Assembly: GCF_028657195.3 (NCBI RefSeq)
Contig: NZ_JANCPR020000065.1
Span: 1-44,679, forward strand
Reading direction: 5' to 3'
From: Streptomyces iconiensis
GTDB taxonomy: Bacteria; Actinomycetota; Actinomycetes; Streptomycetales; Streptomycetaceae
Length of the DNA: 44,679 bases
Shown piece by piece: positions 25,064 through 32,882 of the stretch. A program made the translations under genes and the position numbers. Numbering within the stretch: position 1 is the stretch's first letter; each line of letters starts with the position of its first letter. The notes under the pieces were generated by a model, which had not been told where the DNA came from, did not search any database, and saw only the letters and a program-made list of their open reading frames with translations.

Positions 25064-26395
25064 TCAGAAGTCCCAGCTCTCGTCGGCTGTCCCGGTGTGT
25101 GCGGTGAACGCGTCGCCCGCCATGCCTGCCGTGAGGGTGCTGCCGTCAGCGGGGTCGATCAGCAGGAAGGAGCCCGTGCGGCGGGAGTCGGCGTAGGCGT
25201 CGACCGGCAGCGGCTCGGCCGTACGGAGGACCACGCGGCCGATGTCGTTGGCTGCCAGCTCTCCTGGCGCTGGGTGCTGGGAGAGGTCGGTGAGTGTGAG
25301 CCGCGAGGGGATGTCCTTGACGAGCGCCTTGACGGTGCGGGTGGTGTGCTTGAGCAGCACACGGTCTCCCGCCTTCAACGGCCTGTCGTGCAGGTGGCAG
25401 ACGGTCGCGGTCAGGTCCTGCGTGGGCCGTACGGAAGCGTCGGCGGGTGCGATCAGGTCGCCTCGTGAGATGTCCAGGTCGTCGGCCAGCCGTACGGTGA
25501 TCGACTGGGGCGCCCATGCGGTGTCGACGGACTCACCGAGCGCGTCGATGGCCTCGACGGTGCTCGTACGGCCCGAGGGGTGGACCGTCACACGGTCGCC
25601 GACGCGCAGCACGCCGGACGCCAACTGGCCCGCGTAGCCGCGGTAGTCGGGGTGGTCGGGGCTCTGGGGCCTGATGACGTACTGGACAGGGAAGCGGGCC
25701 GGGTCGGCCGTCGGGTCGTGGGCGACGGTGACCGTCTCCAGGTGCTCCAGCACGGTCGGGCCGCTGTACCAGTCCATGTGCGCCGAGGGCGTCACGACGT
25801 TGTCGCCCTCCAGCGCGGAGATCGGGATCGTGGTGACCTCGGGGACGCCGAGCGAGGTGGCGTAGTCGGTGAACTCGCGGGCGATGGCGGCGAAGACGGA
25901 CTCCTCGTAGCCGACGAGGTCCATCTTGTTGACGGCCAGTACGACGTGCGGGACGCGCAGCAGGGCTGCGACGGCGGCGTGGCGGCGGGTCTGCTCGACC
26001 ACGCCGTTGCGCGCGTCGACGAGGACGACGGCGAGTTCCGCCGTGGAGGCGCCGGTGACCATGTTGCGGGTGTACTGCACATGGCCCGGGGTGTCGGCGA
26101 GGATGAAGCGGCGCCTGGGTGTGGCGAAGTAGCGGTAGGCCACGTCGATGGTGATGCCCTGCTCGCGTTCGGCGCGCAGGCCGTCGGTGAGCAGGGCCAG
26201 GTCGGGGGCTTCCTGGCCGCGTGCCTGTGAGGCGAGCGAGACGGCTTCCAACTGGTCGGTCAGCACGGACTTGGAGTCGTGCAGCAGCCGTCCTACGAGC
26301 GTGGACTTGCCGTCGTCGACGCTGCCGGCCGTGGCGAAGCGCAGCAGCGAGGTGGAGCCCGCTTCCAGGCTGTCCGCTGCGATGGTCGCTGTCAT
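25064..26395 (-). CDS. cysN: Sulfate adenylyltransferase subunit 1 (GTPase)
   Basis: CysN is the GTPase subunit that drives APS formation from sulfate and ATP by CysD. 443 residues in a translation-factor fold. It shows P-loop GSVDDGKST (24-32), ITIDVAYRYF switch I, DTPGHVQY (101-108) and NKMDLV (156-161), then two beta-barrel domains. No CysC kinase domain is fused at the C-terminus, in agreement with a separate cysC gene. The ATG at 26395 lies 2 bp after the cysD stop. Confidence 0.96.
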   Translation of the reverse strand: MTATIAADSLEAGSTSLLRFATAGSVDDGKSTLVGRLLHDSKSVLTDQLEAVSLASQARGQEAPDLALLTDGLRAEREQGITIDVAYRYFATPRRRFILADTPGHVQYTRNMVTGASTAELAVVLVDARNGVVEQTRRHAAVAALLRVPHVVLAVNKMDLVGYEESVFAAIAREFTDYATSLGVPEVTTIPISALEGDNVVTPSAHMDWYSGPTVLEHLETVTVAHDPTADPARFPVQYVIRPQSPDHPDYRGYAGQLASGVLRVGDRVTVHPSGRTSTVEAIDALGESVDTAWAPQSITVRLADDLDISRGDLIAPADASVRPTQDLTATVCHLHDRPLKAGDRVLLKHTTRTVKALVKDIPSRLTLTDLSQHPAPGELAANDIGRVVLRTAEPLPVDAYADSRRTGSFLLIDPADGSTLTAGMAGDAFTAHTGTADESWDF

Positions 26396-26397
26396 GA

Positions 26398-27354
26398 TCA
26401 GAAGTACCCTTCGCGCTTGCGGTCTTCCATGGCGGCCTCGGAGAGCTTGTCGTCGGCCCGGGTCGCGCCGCGTTCGGTCAGCCGGGAGGCGGTGATCTCG
26501 GCGATGACCTTCTCGATGGTGTCGGCGTCCGAGTCGACGGCGCCTGTGCAGGACATGTCGCCGACGGTGCGGTAGCGCACCTGGCGGCGCTCGACGCTCT
26601 CGGCGCCCTTGGGACCGCCCCATTCGCCGGGTGCCAGCCACATGCCGGAGCGGGAGAAGACCTCGCGTTCGTGCGCGTAGTAGATGGCGGGCAGGTCGAT
26701 CTTCTCGCGGGCGATGTACTGCCACACGTCCAGCTCGGTCCAGTTGGACAGCGGGAAGACGCGTACGTGTTCGCCGGGGGAGTGGCGGCCGTTGTAGAGC
26801 TGCCACAGCTCGGGGCGCTGGCGGCGCGGGTCCCAGCCGCCGAACTCGTCGCGGAGCGAGAAGACGCGTTCCTTGGCACGTGCCTTCTCCTCGTCGCGCC
26901 GCCCGCCGCCGAACACCGCGTCGAAGCGGTGCTCGTTGATCGCCTCCAGCAGGGGGACCGTCTGGAGCGGGTTGCGGGTGCCGTCGGGGCGCTCGCGCAG
27001 GGTGCCGTTGTCGATGTGGTCCTGCACGGAGGCGACATGCAGCCGCAGCCCGTGCTCGGCGACCGTACGGTCGCGGTGGTCCAGCACCTCGGGGAAGTTG
27101 TGCCCCGTGTCCACGTGGAGGAGCCCGAAGGGGAGCGGCGCGGGCGCGAACGCCTTCAGCGCCAGGTGCAGCATGACGATGGAGTCCTTGCCGCCCGAGA
27201 AGAGGATGACGGGCCGCTCGAACTCGCCCGCCACCTCACGGAAGATGTGTACGGCCTCCGACTCCAGCGCGTCCAGGTGGGACAGTGCGTACGGGCTGCC
27301 GGACCCCTCGTCGGGCCCGGTGGCCGCCGTTGTCGCCGTTGTCGCCGTGCTCAT
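26398..27354 (-). CDS. cysD: Sulfate adenylyltransferase subunit 2
   Basis: CysD makes adenosine 5'-phosphosulfate with CysN. 318 residues of the PP-loop ATP pyrophosphatase fold: FSGGKDSIVMLHLA (PP-loop 53-58), HVDTGHNFPE, FGGGRRDEEKARAKERVFS, PLSNWTELDVWQYI and the C-terminal RKREGYF. The ATG at 27354 has a strong GGAGGAA ribosome site. The start codon overlaps, as ATGA, the end of a possible 45-codon ORF that begins at the cysC stop. Confidence 0.96.
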   Translation of the reverse strand: MSTATTATTAATGPDEGSGSPYALSHLDALESEAVHIFREVAGEFERPVILFSGGKDSIVMLHLALKAFAPAPLPFGLLHVDTGHNFPEVLDHRDRTVAEHGLRLHVASVQDHIDNGTLRERPDGTRNPLQTVPLLEAINEHRFDAVFGGGRRDEEKARAKERVFSLRDEFGGWDPRRQRPELWQLYNGRHSPGEHVRVFPLSNWTELDVWQYIAREKIDLPAIYYAHEREVFSRSGMWLAPGEWGGPKGAESVERRQVRYRTVGDMSCTGAVDSDADTIEKVIAEITASRLTERGATRADDKLSEAAMEDRKREGYF

Positions 27355-27488
27355 CGTTCCTCCCCGTTCGTCGCTTCGGCCGCGCGGTGCGGCGCTGCCT
27401 TCGTCTGCGGCTGCGGTCCGTCGGCCGCGCGGCAGCCCGCGGTGTACGAGGTGAAGTGCGGCCCGGCAGCCGCTCGCACGAGGCTCAC
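27351..27488 (-). CDS. Possible 45-residue ORF bridging cysC and cysD
   Basis: GTG at 27488 overlaps the cysC stop (GTGA) and the ORF stop overlaps the cysD start (ATGA), so the reading frame fills the intergenic gap exactly. The peptide would begin VSLVRAAAGPHFTSYTAGC and is Ala/Arg/Gln-rich. I do not recognise it. The cysC 3' end supplies no strong ribosome site for it, and long open frames arise by chance at this GC content. It may simply couple translation across the gap. Confidence 0.35.
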   Translation of the reverse strand: MSLVRAAAGPHFTSYTAGCRAADGPQPQTKAAPHRAAEATNGEER

Positions 27489-28018
27489 AGCAGTCCCCTC
27501 TCCTTCAGCAGCCCGTGCAGCAGCAGGGCCGACTCCTCCACGGTCCTGTCATGGGTCTCGATCCGCAGGTCGGGCTCCTCGGGGACCTCGTAGGGGTCGT
27601 CCACGCCGGTCAGGCCCGAGAGTTCACCCGCGGCCTGCCTGGCGTAGAGGCCCTTCACATCGCGTGCCGAGCACACGTCGACGGGTGTGGCGATGTGCAC
27701 CTCCAGATAGCCGGTGCCCTCGGCCTGGTGCCGTTTGCGTACGGCCTCGCGGCTGTCCGCGTACGGGGCGATCACGGGCACGAGCACGGTCACGCCGTGC
27801 GAGGCGAGCAACTCGGCGACGAAGCCGACGCGTTGGACGTTCGCGTCGCGGTCGGCACGCGAGAAGCCGAGCCCGGCGGAGAGGAACGTACGGATCTCGT
27901 CGCCGTCCAGCACCTCGACCCTGTGGCCCTCGGCGGCCATCCGCTGAGCGAGGGCCGTGGCGATCGTCGTCTTGCCCGCGCTCGGCAGGCCGGTCAGCCA
28001 CACCGTGGCTCCAGTCAT
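27485..28018 (-). CDS. cysC: Adenylylsulfate kinase
   Basis: CysC phosphorylates APS to PAPS. 177 residues: P-loop GLPSAGKTT (10-18), LDGDEIRTFLSAGLGFSRADRDANVQRV for APS binding, a lid-region VIAPYADSREAVRKRH and YLEVHIATPVDVCSARDVKGLYARA-like end. AGGAGAG precedes ATG 28018. Because the CysH beside it looks like an APS reductase, PAPS from CysC is probably for sulfotransferases rather than for sulfide production. Confidence 0.94.
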   Translation of the reverse strand: MTGATVWLTGLPSAGKTTIATALAQRMAAEGHRVEVLDGDEIRTFLSAGLGFSRADRDANVQRVGFVAELLASHGVTVLVPVIAPYADSREAVRKRHQAEGTGYLEVHIATPVDVCSARDVKGLYARQAAGELSGLTGVDDPYEVPEEPDLRIETHDRTVEESALLLHGLLKERGLL

Positions 28019-28074
28019 CCGTCTCTCCTGGCCTCTTCCCTGGTCCGTTCCGCGGCCCGTCGCCGCCGGGGCCT

Positions 28075-28791
28075 TCATCCGTGCAGCCCGCACTCTGTCT
28101 TGCCGCGGTCGGCCCAGCGGCCCGCGCGTGCGTCCTCGCCCGCCAGGACGCGGCGGGTGCAGGGCGCGCAGCCGACGGAGGCGTAACCGTCGGTCAGCAG
28201 CGGGTTGGTGAGCACGCCGTTGCGTGCGACGTAACGGTCCACGTCGTGCTGGGTCCAGCGGGCGATGGGTGAGACCTTGACCTTTCCGCGCTTCTCGTCC
28301 CAGCCGACGACCGGGGTGTGTGCCCGGGTCGGCGACTCGTCGCGGCGCAGGCCCGTCGCCCACGCGTCGTAGGAGCGCAGCCCCTGCTCCAGCGGCTGCA
28401 CCTTGCGCAGCGCGCAGCACAGGTCGGGGTCGCGGTCGTGCAGCTTCGGGCCGTACTGCGCGTCCTGCTGCGCGACGGTCTGGCGCGGCGTGAGGGTGAT
28501 CACCTCGACGTCCATGACCGCCTCCACCGCGTCCCGGGTGCCCATGGTCTCGGGGAAGTGATACCCGGTGTCGAGGAAGACGACCTTGACGCCCGGGAAG
28601 GCGCGCGAGGCGAGGTGCGCCACGACGGCGTCCTCCATGGACGAGGTGACGCAGAAGCGGTGCCCGAAGGTGTCGGCTGCCCAGCGCAGCACGTCCAGTG
28701 CCTCGGCGTTCTCGAAGTCGCGCCCCGCCTGTTCGGCGAGGTCCCTCAACTCGCCTGGTGAGCGCTGCTGTTGTATGGGCGCTGTGCTCAT
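28075..28791 (-). CDS. cysH: Phosphoadenylyl/adenylyl-sulfate reductase (APS type)
   Basis: CysH reduces APS (or PAPS) to sulfite with thioredoxin. 238 residues of the PP-loop fold: VTSSMEDAVVAHL, FLDTGYHFPET. The cysteine pairs CCALRK (125-126) and GCAPC (208, 211) are the [4Fe-4S] ligands that mark the APS-specific group, and the catalytic Cys234 lies in the ECGLHG tail. GGAGAGGA stands ahead of ATG 28791. The start overlaps the stop of the zinc-ribbon gene by 4 bp. Confidence 0.94.
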   Translation of the reverse strand: MSTAPIQQQRSPGELRDLAEQAGRDFENAEALDVLRWAADTFGHRFCVTSSMEDAVVAHLASRAFPGVKVVFLDTGYHFPETMGTRDAVEAVMDVEVITLTPRQTVAQQDAQYGPKLHDRDPDLCCALRKVQPLEQGLRSYDAWATGLRRDESPTRAHTPVVGWDEKRGKVKVSPIARWTQHDVDRYVARNGVLTNPLLTDGYASVGCAPCTRRVLAGEDARAGRWADRGKTECGLHG

Positions 28792-28988
28792 GGGGACGGG
28801 TCCTCTCCGTCGGTGTGCGCCGGGCGCAGCCCGGCCGCGAGCAGCCCGAGGAACTTCAGCCGGAAGGCGCGGTTGCACGCGGCGCACTCCCATGCGGCGC
28901 CCCCGCCGGGCACGGAGCCCTCCTCGCTGGGGCGCAGGTCCTCGTCACCGCAGTACGGGCAGTAAAACGGAGCCGCTCGTTCACTCAT
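28788..28988 (-). CDS. Small zinc-ribbon protein of the sulfur cluster
   Basis: A 66-residue protein with two C-x2-C knuckles (YCPYCGDEDL, Cys10/13; WECAACNRAF, Cys35/38), an expected rubredoxin/zinc-ribbon fold, and the tail FRLKFLGLL. A gene of this size stands at the same place between sulfite reductase and cysH in other Streptomyces (remembered for the S. coelicolor SCO6097-6102 region), so it is conserved. Its function is unknown; a redox or chaperone role for the neighbouring iron-sulfur enzymes is possible. ATGA overlap with cysH couples their translation. Confidence 0.8.
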   Translation of the reverse strand: MSERAAPFYCPYCGDEDLRPSEEGSVPGGGAAWECAACNRAFRLKFLGLLAAGLRPAHTDGEDPSP

Positions 28989-29022
28989 GTCAGGTTGCCT
29001 TCCCAGCCCGGGCTCCTTTGGT

Positions 29023-30747
29023 TCATACCAAGTCACCCTCTGCTGCGCGTGCTGCCCACTGCGCGAACCGCTCGCCCTCGGTGCGCTGGCTGTCGTAGGC
29101 GAGCAGCACCCGCTCGATGTAGTCGGGGAGTTCGTCGGCCGTGACCTTCAGGCCGCGCACCTTGCGGCCGAAGCCGGGCTCCAGGCCGAGGGAGCCGCCC
29201 AGGTGCACCTGGTAGCCCTCGACCTGCTCGCCGCCGGCGTTGGTGACCAGCTGCCCCTTGAGACCGATGTCCGCGGTCTGGATACGGGCGCAGGAGTTGG
29301 GGCAGCCGTTGAGGTTGATCGTGACGGGCTGGTCGAAGCCGGGGAGCCGGCGCTCCAGCTCGTCGATGAGCCAGGAGCCGCGGCCCTTGGTCTCCACGAT
29401 GGCCAGCTTGCAGAACTCGATGCCCGTGCAGGCCATCGTGCCGCGCCGGAAGACCGAGGGGCGCGCCGTGAGGTCCAGCGCCTCCAGGTCCTCGGTGAGC
29501 GGCTGGACCTGGTCCTCGGCCACGTCCAGGATGAGCATCTTCTGCTCGGCCGTGGTGCGGACGCGTCCCGAGCCGTGCGCCTCCGCGAGGTCGGCGATCT
29601 TGCTGAGGGTCGCGCCGTCGACGCGGCCCACGCGCGGTGCGAAGCCGACGTAGTAGTTGCCGTCCTTCTGCTGGTGCACGCCGATGTGGTCGCGCCACTC
29701 CTGCACCGGCTTCTCCGGCGCGGGCCCGTTCGCCATGGTGCGCAGCAGGTACTCGTTCTCCAGCACCTGGCGGAACTTCTCCGGGCCCCAGTCGGCGACC
29801 AGGTACTTGAGGCGGGCGCGGTTGCGCAGGCGGCGGTAGCCGTAGTCGCGGAAGATCGCGACGACGCCCTCGTGCACGTCGGGGACGTCCTCGATCGGCA
29901 CCCAGGCGCCCAGCCTTACGCCGATCTTGGGGTTGGTGGAGAGCCCGCCGCCGACCCACACGTCGAAGCCGGGGCCGTGCTCGGGATGGTCGACGCCGAC
30001 GAACGCCACGTCGTTGATCTCGTGCGTGACGTCCATGTGCGGGGAGCCGGAGACGGCCGTCTTGAACTTGCGCGGCAGGTTCGAATAGGCGGGGTTGCCG
30101 ACGACGCGGCGGTGGATCTCCTCGATCGCGGGCGTCCCGTCGATGATCTCGTCCTTGGCGATACCCGCGACCGGCGAGCCGAGGATGACGCGGGGCACGT
30201 CGCCGCACGCCTCCGTCGTGGACAGCCCGACGCCCTCAAGCCGCCGCCAGATCTCCGGTACGTCCTCGATCCTGATCCAGTGGTACTGCACGTTCTGGCG
30301 GTCCGTGATGTCGGCCGTGCCGCGTGCGAACTCCTGCGAGATGTCGCCGACCACCCGCAACTGCCGGGTGGTCAGGCGGCCTCCGTCGATACGGACCCGC
30401 ATCATGAAGTACTCGTCGTCCAGCTCCTCGGGGGTCAGCACCGCCGTCTTGCCGCCGCTGATCCCGGGCTTGCGCTGGGTGTAGAGGCCCCACCAGCGCA
30501 TCCGGCCGCGCAGGTCGGAGCCGTCGATGGAGTCGAATCCCCGGTGCGCGTAAATCGTCTCAATGCGTGTCCGCACATTGAGACCGTCGTCGTCCTTCTT
30601 GTTCTGCTCGTTGGGATTGAGCGGGGTGAAGTGACCAGCGGCCCACTGCCCTTCGCCACGGTGGCGGCCCGCCTTGCGGCGGGCGGGAGCTGGCGGCGCC
30701 CCCTGCTCGGAGGCTTTGGGTGCGGGGCGCTCGGAGGTGTCGGCCAT
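29023..30747 (-). CDS. Ferredoxin-dependent sulfite reductase (nitrite/sulfite reductase family)
   Basis: A 574-residue siroheme/[4Fe-4S] enzyme that reduces sulfite to sulfide with six electrons from ferredoxin, as does M. tuberculosis SirA/NirA. Two ferrodoxin-like/siroheme repeats are visible: RWWGLYTQRKPGISGGKTAV with DRQNVQYHWIRIEDVP, and GVHQQKDGNYYVGFAPRVGR with TAEQKMLIL. The four cluster cysteines are in ACTGIEFCKLA (near 436) and NGCPNSCAR (near 479). ACGDVPR holds the Cys that in the mycobacterial enzyme is cross-linked to a Tyr. ATG 30747 has GAAGGA upstream; ATG-like starts as far as 30897 would add a low-complexity extension. It is the first enzyme gene of the cys operon. Given the context, sulfite rather than nitrite is the likely substrate. 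Confidence 0.94.
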   Translation of the reverse strand: MADTSERPAPKASEQGAPPAPARRKAGRHRGEGQWAAGHFTPLNPNEQNKKDDDGLNVRTRIETIYAHRGFDSIDGSDLRGRMRWWGLYTQRKPGISGGKTAVLTPEELDDEYFMMRVRIDGGRLTTRQLRVVGDISQEFARGTADITDRQNVQYHWIRIEDVPEIWRRLEGVGLSTTEACGDVPRVILGSPVAGIAKDEIIDGTPAIEEIHRRVVGNPAYSNLPRKFKTAVSGSPHMDVTHEINDVAFVGVDHPEHGPGFDVWVGGGLSTNPKIGVRLGAWVPIEDVPDVHEGVVAIFRDYGYRRLRNRARLKYLVADWGPEKFRQVLENEYLLRTMANGPAPEKPVQEWRDHIGVHQQKDGNYYVGFAPRVGRVDGATLSKIADLAEAHGSGRVRTTAEQKMLILDVAEDQVQPLTEDLEALDLTARPSVFRRGTMACTGIEFCKLAIVETKGRGSWLIDELERRLPGFDQPVTINLNGCPNSCARIQTADIGLKGQLVTNAGGEQVEGYQVHLGGSLGLEPGFGRKVRGLKVTADELPDYIERVLLAYDSQRTEGERFAQWAARAAEGDLV

Positions 30748-30843
30748 GGCGGAAGATCCTTCGGGCAGGCGGCGCTGGCGCGCGCGTGGGTACGCGGATA
30801 CGTACGACGGGCGTGTGGCGGGGCGTGCGGGAACGGCCAACTC

Positions 30844-30857
30844 GCCTGTGTGCAGGC
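30844..30857 (-). promoter_or_regulatory. Small hairpin in the sulfite reductase leader
   Basis: gcctg-tgtg-caggc forms a perfect 5-bp stem with a 4-base loop between leader peptide 2 and the reductase start. It may be part of an attenuation structure. The remainder of 30748-30960 has no other feature that I can support. Confidence 0.35.
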
Positions 30858-30960
30858 ACAGTTGACCCTCGGTGGCGGGAAAGCGGAGACGGCTCACCCG
30901 CGACGGTGGGGGTGGCCCGCACTCAGGAGGGTGGTGTCAGAAACGGCGGTGCTGGGACTC

Positions 30961-31044
30961 TCAGCTCGCCGGACAGATGGCGCTGGACATGCGAGCGAGG
31001 TCGACGTGGCGCCGACTCACCAAGGCGATTCCAGTGCGAGACAT
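30961..31044 (-). CDS. Sulfur-type leader peptide 2
   Basis: A 27-residue ORF (ATG 31044, TGA 30961) beginning MSRTGIALVS, with the core R-R-H-V-D-L-A-R-M-S-S-A-I-C and ending CPAS. It shares the R-x-HVDL-x-R...SA-[LI]-C signature with the leader at 15207-15293, although the rest differs. It lies 213 bp upstream of the sulfite reductase start on the same strand. A single cysteine codon stands four codons before the stop. Inferred role: cis-acting sensor of cysteine supply for the cys operon. Confidence 0.82.
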   Translation of the reverse strand: MSRTGIALVSRRHVDLARMSSAICPAS

Positions 31045-31051
31045 GAGGGAA

Positions 31052-31110
31052 GCGTTGCACGGGCTTCTGATGCGAGTCCACCGTTATCCGTATGGCGGAC
31101 AGATCCGTAT
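31052..31110 (-). promoter_or_regulatory. Candidate promoter and direct repeats upstream of leader peptide 2
   Basis: On the minus strand TGGACT (31075-31080) and CAACGC (31052-31057) are 17 bp apart, 7 bases before the ATG, so the leader ORF would be leaderless. Just upstream, the octamer atccgtat occurs twice in direct orientation (31086-31093 and 31103-31110, 17 bp start to start), a possible activator or repressor site. The hexamers are weak matches. Confidence 0.35.
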
Positions 31111-31160
31111 CACGATGCGGTACGCGGGGCAGGGAACGGCCGACTCCACTGCCGGAAAGG

Positions 31161-32132
31161 TCATGACCTGCGCAGTACGTACAGGTTCTGCGCGTCCGGG
31201 TCGCCGAGGTAGCGGTACAGCTTCGGGCGCCCCTCGGAACCGAGTACCGACCACTCCGCGGTGCCGCCGCAGGCCCCGATCGAGACCCGCACCTTCTGCT
31301 GCCACGGGTCGCCCCCGCCCCCGGCCTCGTAGGCCCAACTGCCCTCGCCCGAACAGTAGGCGGAGCCTGCGGCTGCCCCCGCGCCGCCCGTGTCGTCCGC
31401 GTCGTCGGTGCCGCCCGTGCCGTCCGCCGAGTGCATCGCGAGGCCCGCGTACCCGGTGCCGTCCTGGCGCTCGGCGGGGGTGAGGTCGCGGGCCACGGCG
31501 TGCCCGCCCGGCATGAGCCGCAGGCTGCCGCCGTCGCCGTCCCGCCATGTGCCCTCCACACTGGAGGCCGAGAGCAGCGGCGGCTCGTACTGGGTGACCA
31601 GGCCCGTGGCATACGTGCCGTATCCCACGCCCACGGCGAGCAGCACGGCCAGCGTCCCCGCGCCCGCCGTGCGGGCCAGCGCCCGCCAGGCGCGCTCCTC
31701 GCCCCAGCGCTTCGAGCCGGGGGTGCCCCTGGTCCGCCGCCGCGCGGCACGCGCCGCCAGCGCGGCGACGCCCAGCGCGACACCCGAGCCCAGCCACCAG
31801 GCGAGCGTCGGAAGCAGCGCCGAGCGCATGGAGTTGCCGACCGCCCACACCGGAACGGCCGCGATGCCCACGGCGATCACCATGACCGCGCGCCACGACT
31901 CGCGCCGCACGCCCCGTGCCACAGCGAGCACAGGCAGCACCAGGCACACGGCCACCACCAGGCACCCCACGGCGAGCACCGGCACCAGCATCACGCTCAG
32001 GCCCGTACCGCCCATCACGTCGGGATGCTCGTAGGCGTACGACACGTACGAGCTGACCACCCACGCGAACATCGCCTGCCCGAACAGCGCCGTCGCCGCG
32101 ACCAGTACGGCGCGCGCATACCCCCGTCGCAC
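31161..32132 (-). CDS. Multi-pass membrane protein of unknown function
   Basis: A 323-residue protein with about five TM helices (AVLVAATALFGQAMFAWVV, LVPVLAVGCLVVAVCLVLPVLAV, VMVIAVGIAAVPVWAVG, LAWWLGSGVALGVAALAA, LAVLLAVGVGYGTYATGLV). An outside C-terminal domain of about 120 residues follows (SASSVEGTWRDGDGGSLRLMPGG ... two Cys, YLGDPDAQNLYVLRRS). The latter resembles small beta-barrel domains that report fitness to a membrane, but I do not recognise a family. The GTG at 32132 comes 2 bp after the GNAT stop, so the genes are co-transcribed. The 3' end is convergent with nothing; it lies 117 bp from leader peptide 2. Confidence 0.7.
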   Translation of the reverse strand: MRRGYARAVLVAATALFGQAMFAWVVSSYVSYAYEHPDVMGGTGLSVMLVPVLAVGCLVVAVCLVLPVLAVARGVRRESWRAVMVIAVGIAAVPVWAVGNSMRSALLPTLAWWLGSGVALGVAALAARAARRRTRGTPGSKRWGEERAWRALARTAGAGTLAVLLAVGVGYGTYATGLVTQYEPPLLSASSVEGTWRDGDGGSLRLMPGGHAVARDLTPAERQDGTGYAGLAMHSADGTGGTDDADDTGGAGAAAGSAYCSGEGSWAYEAGGGGDPWQQKVRVSIGACGGTAEWSVLGSEGRPKLYRYLGDPDAQNLYVLRRS

Positions 32133-32134
32133 GG

Positions 32135-32713
32135 CTAGGCGCCGGGCCAGGGGCCAGGAGTGGGAACCACCGGCTGCTCCTCCGACTCCGTCCGGTAGAG
32201 CCGGAAGCCGCGCCGCTCGTAGTTGGCCCGCGCGTACTGCCCGTCCTTCGTGCAGGTGTGCACCCACACGCGCTTCGTGGGAGCGCGGCCCTCCCAGCGC
32301 CCGGCCATGTCCCACGCGCGTGCCGTCCCGTAGGCCAGCAGGTGCCCGCCGATGCCGCGTCCCCGGAAGGCGGGCAGCAGCCCGAAATAGCTGATCTCCA
32401 CGGTGTCCACCGCCTCGGGCCGGCCGCCGTCCAGCTCGATGAAGCCGGCCGGCGTCCCGCGCTCGTACGCCACCCACGTCTCCACGCCTGGCCGCTCCAG
32501 GAACTCGCGCCAGCGCGCGTGCGTCCACACCAGCCGGTCCGTCCACGTCACGTCCTGGCCCACGGCCGAGTACAGGAAGCGGCTGAACTCGGGGCTGGGC
32601 ACCTCGGCGCGCGCCACGCGCACCTCGTCCCCCGGTTCGCGCGCCGCCACCAGTTCACCGGCCGAAGCCTGCTCCAGGTACCACGTGGTGACGGTGATCC
32701 TCTGCTCGCTCAT
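32135..32713 (-). CDS. GNAT family N-acetyltransferase
   Basis: A 192-residue acetyltransferase: ITVTTWYLEQASAGEL at the start, TWVAYERGTPAGFIELD, VEISYFGLLPAFRGRGIGGHLLAYGTARAWD with the R-G-x-G-x-G/A acetyl-CoA loop, and ARANYERRGFRLYRTE at the end. The substrate is not predictable. ATG 32713 is preferred; a longer start at 32764 adds a low-complexity extension. It is in an operon with the downstream membrane protein gene (2-bp gap). Confidence 0.88.
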   Translation of the reverse strand: MSEQRITVTTWYLEQASAGELVAAREPGDEVRVARAEVPSPEFSRFLYSAVGQDVTWTDRLVWTHARWREFLERPGVETWVAYERGTPAGFIELDGGRPEAVDTVEISYFGLLPAFRGRGIGGHLLAYGTARAWDMAGRWEGRAPTKRVWVHTCTKDGQYARANYERRGFRLYRTESEEQPVVPTPGPWPGA

Positions 32714-32882
32714 GGGTCCCAGTCCATCACGGCCACGCGCCACGCGCGGCGGCGCGTTCGTCATACGGACGGCTTCGCCGTACGGGCGGCAGCGTTGTAC
32801 GAACGGTCGCCGTGCGGGCGGCTTCGTCGCGCCGGCGGCACGGAACCCGGCTCCGTACCCGGCTCCGTACCTGGCTCCGCGC

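Noticed and set aside
24059..25468. Plus-strand frame of 469 codons
   Set aside because: It is Gly/Val-rich and antisense to the substrate-binding and cysN genes, with no motif or ribosome site.
30748..30897. Longer sulfite reductase starting at 30897
   Set aside because: The added residues are Arg/Pro/Ala-rich and not part of the family, while the ATG at 30747 has a GAAGGA site.
30748..30960. SAM or other riboswitch before sulfite reductase
   Set aside because: No conserved riboswitch core or four-way junction could be recognised; a leader peptide explains the long upstream region better.
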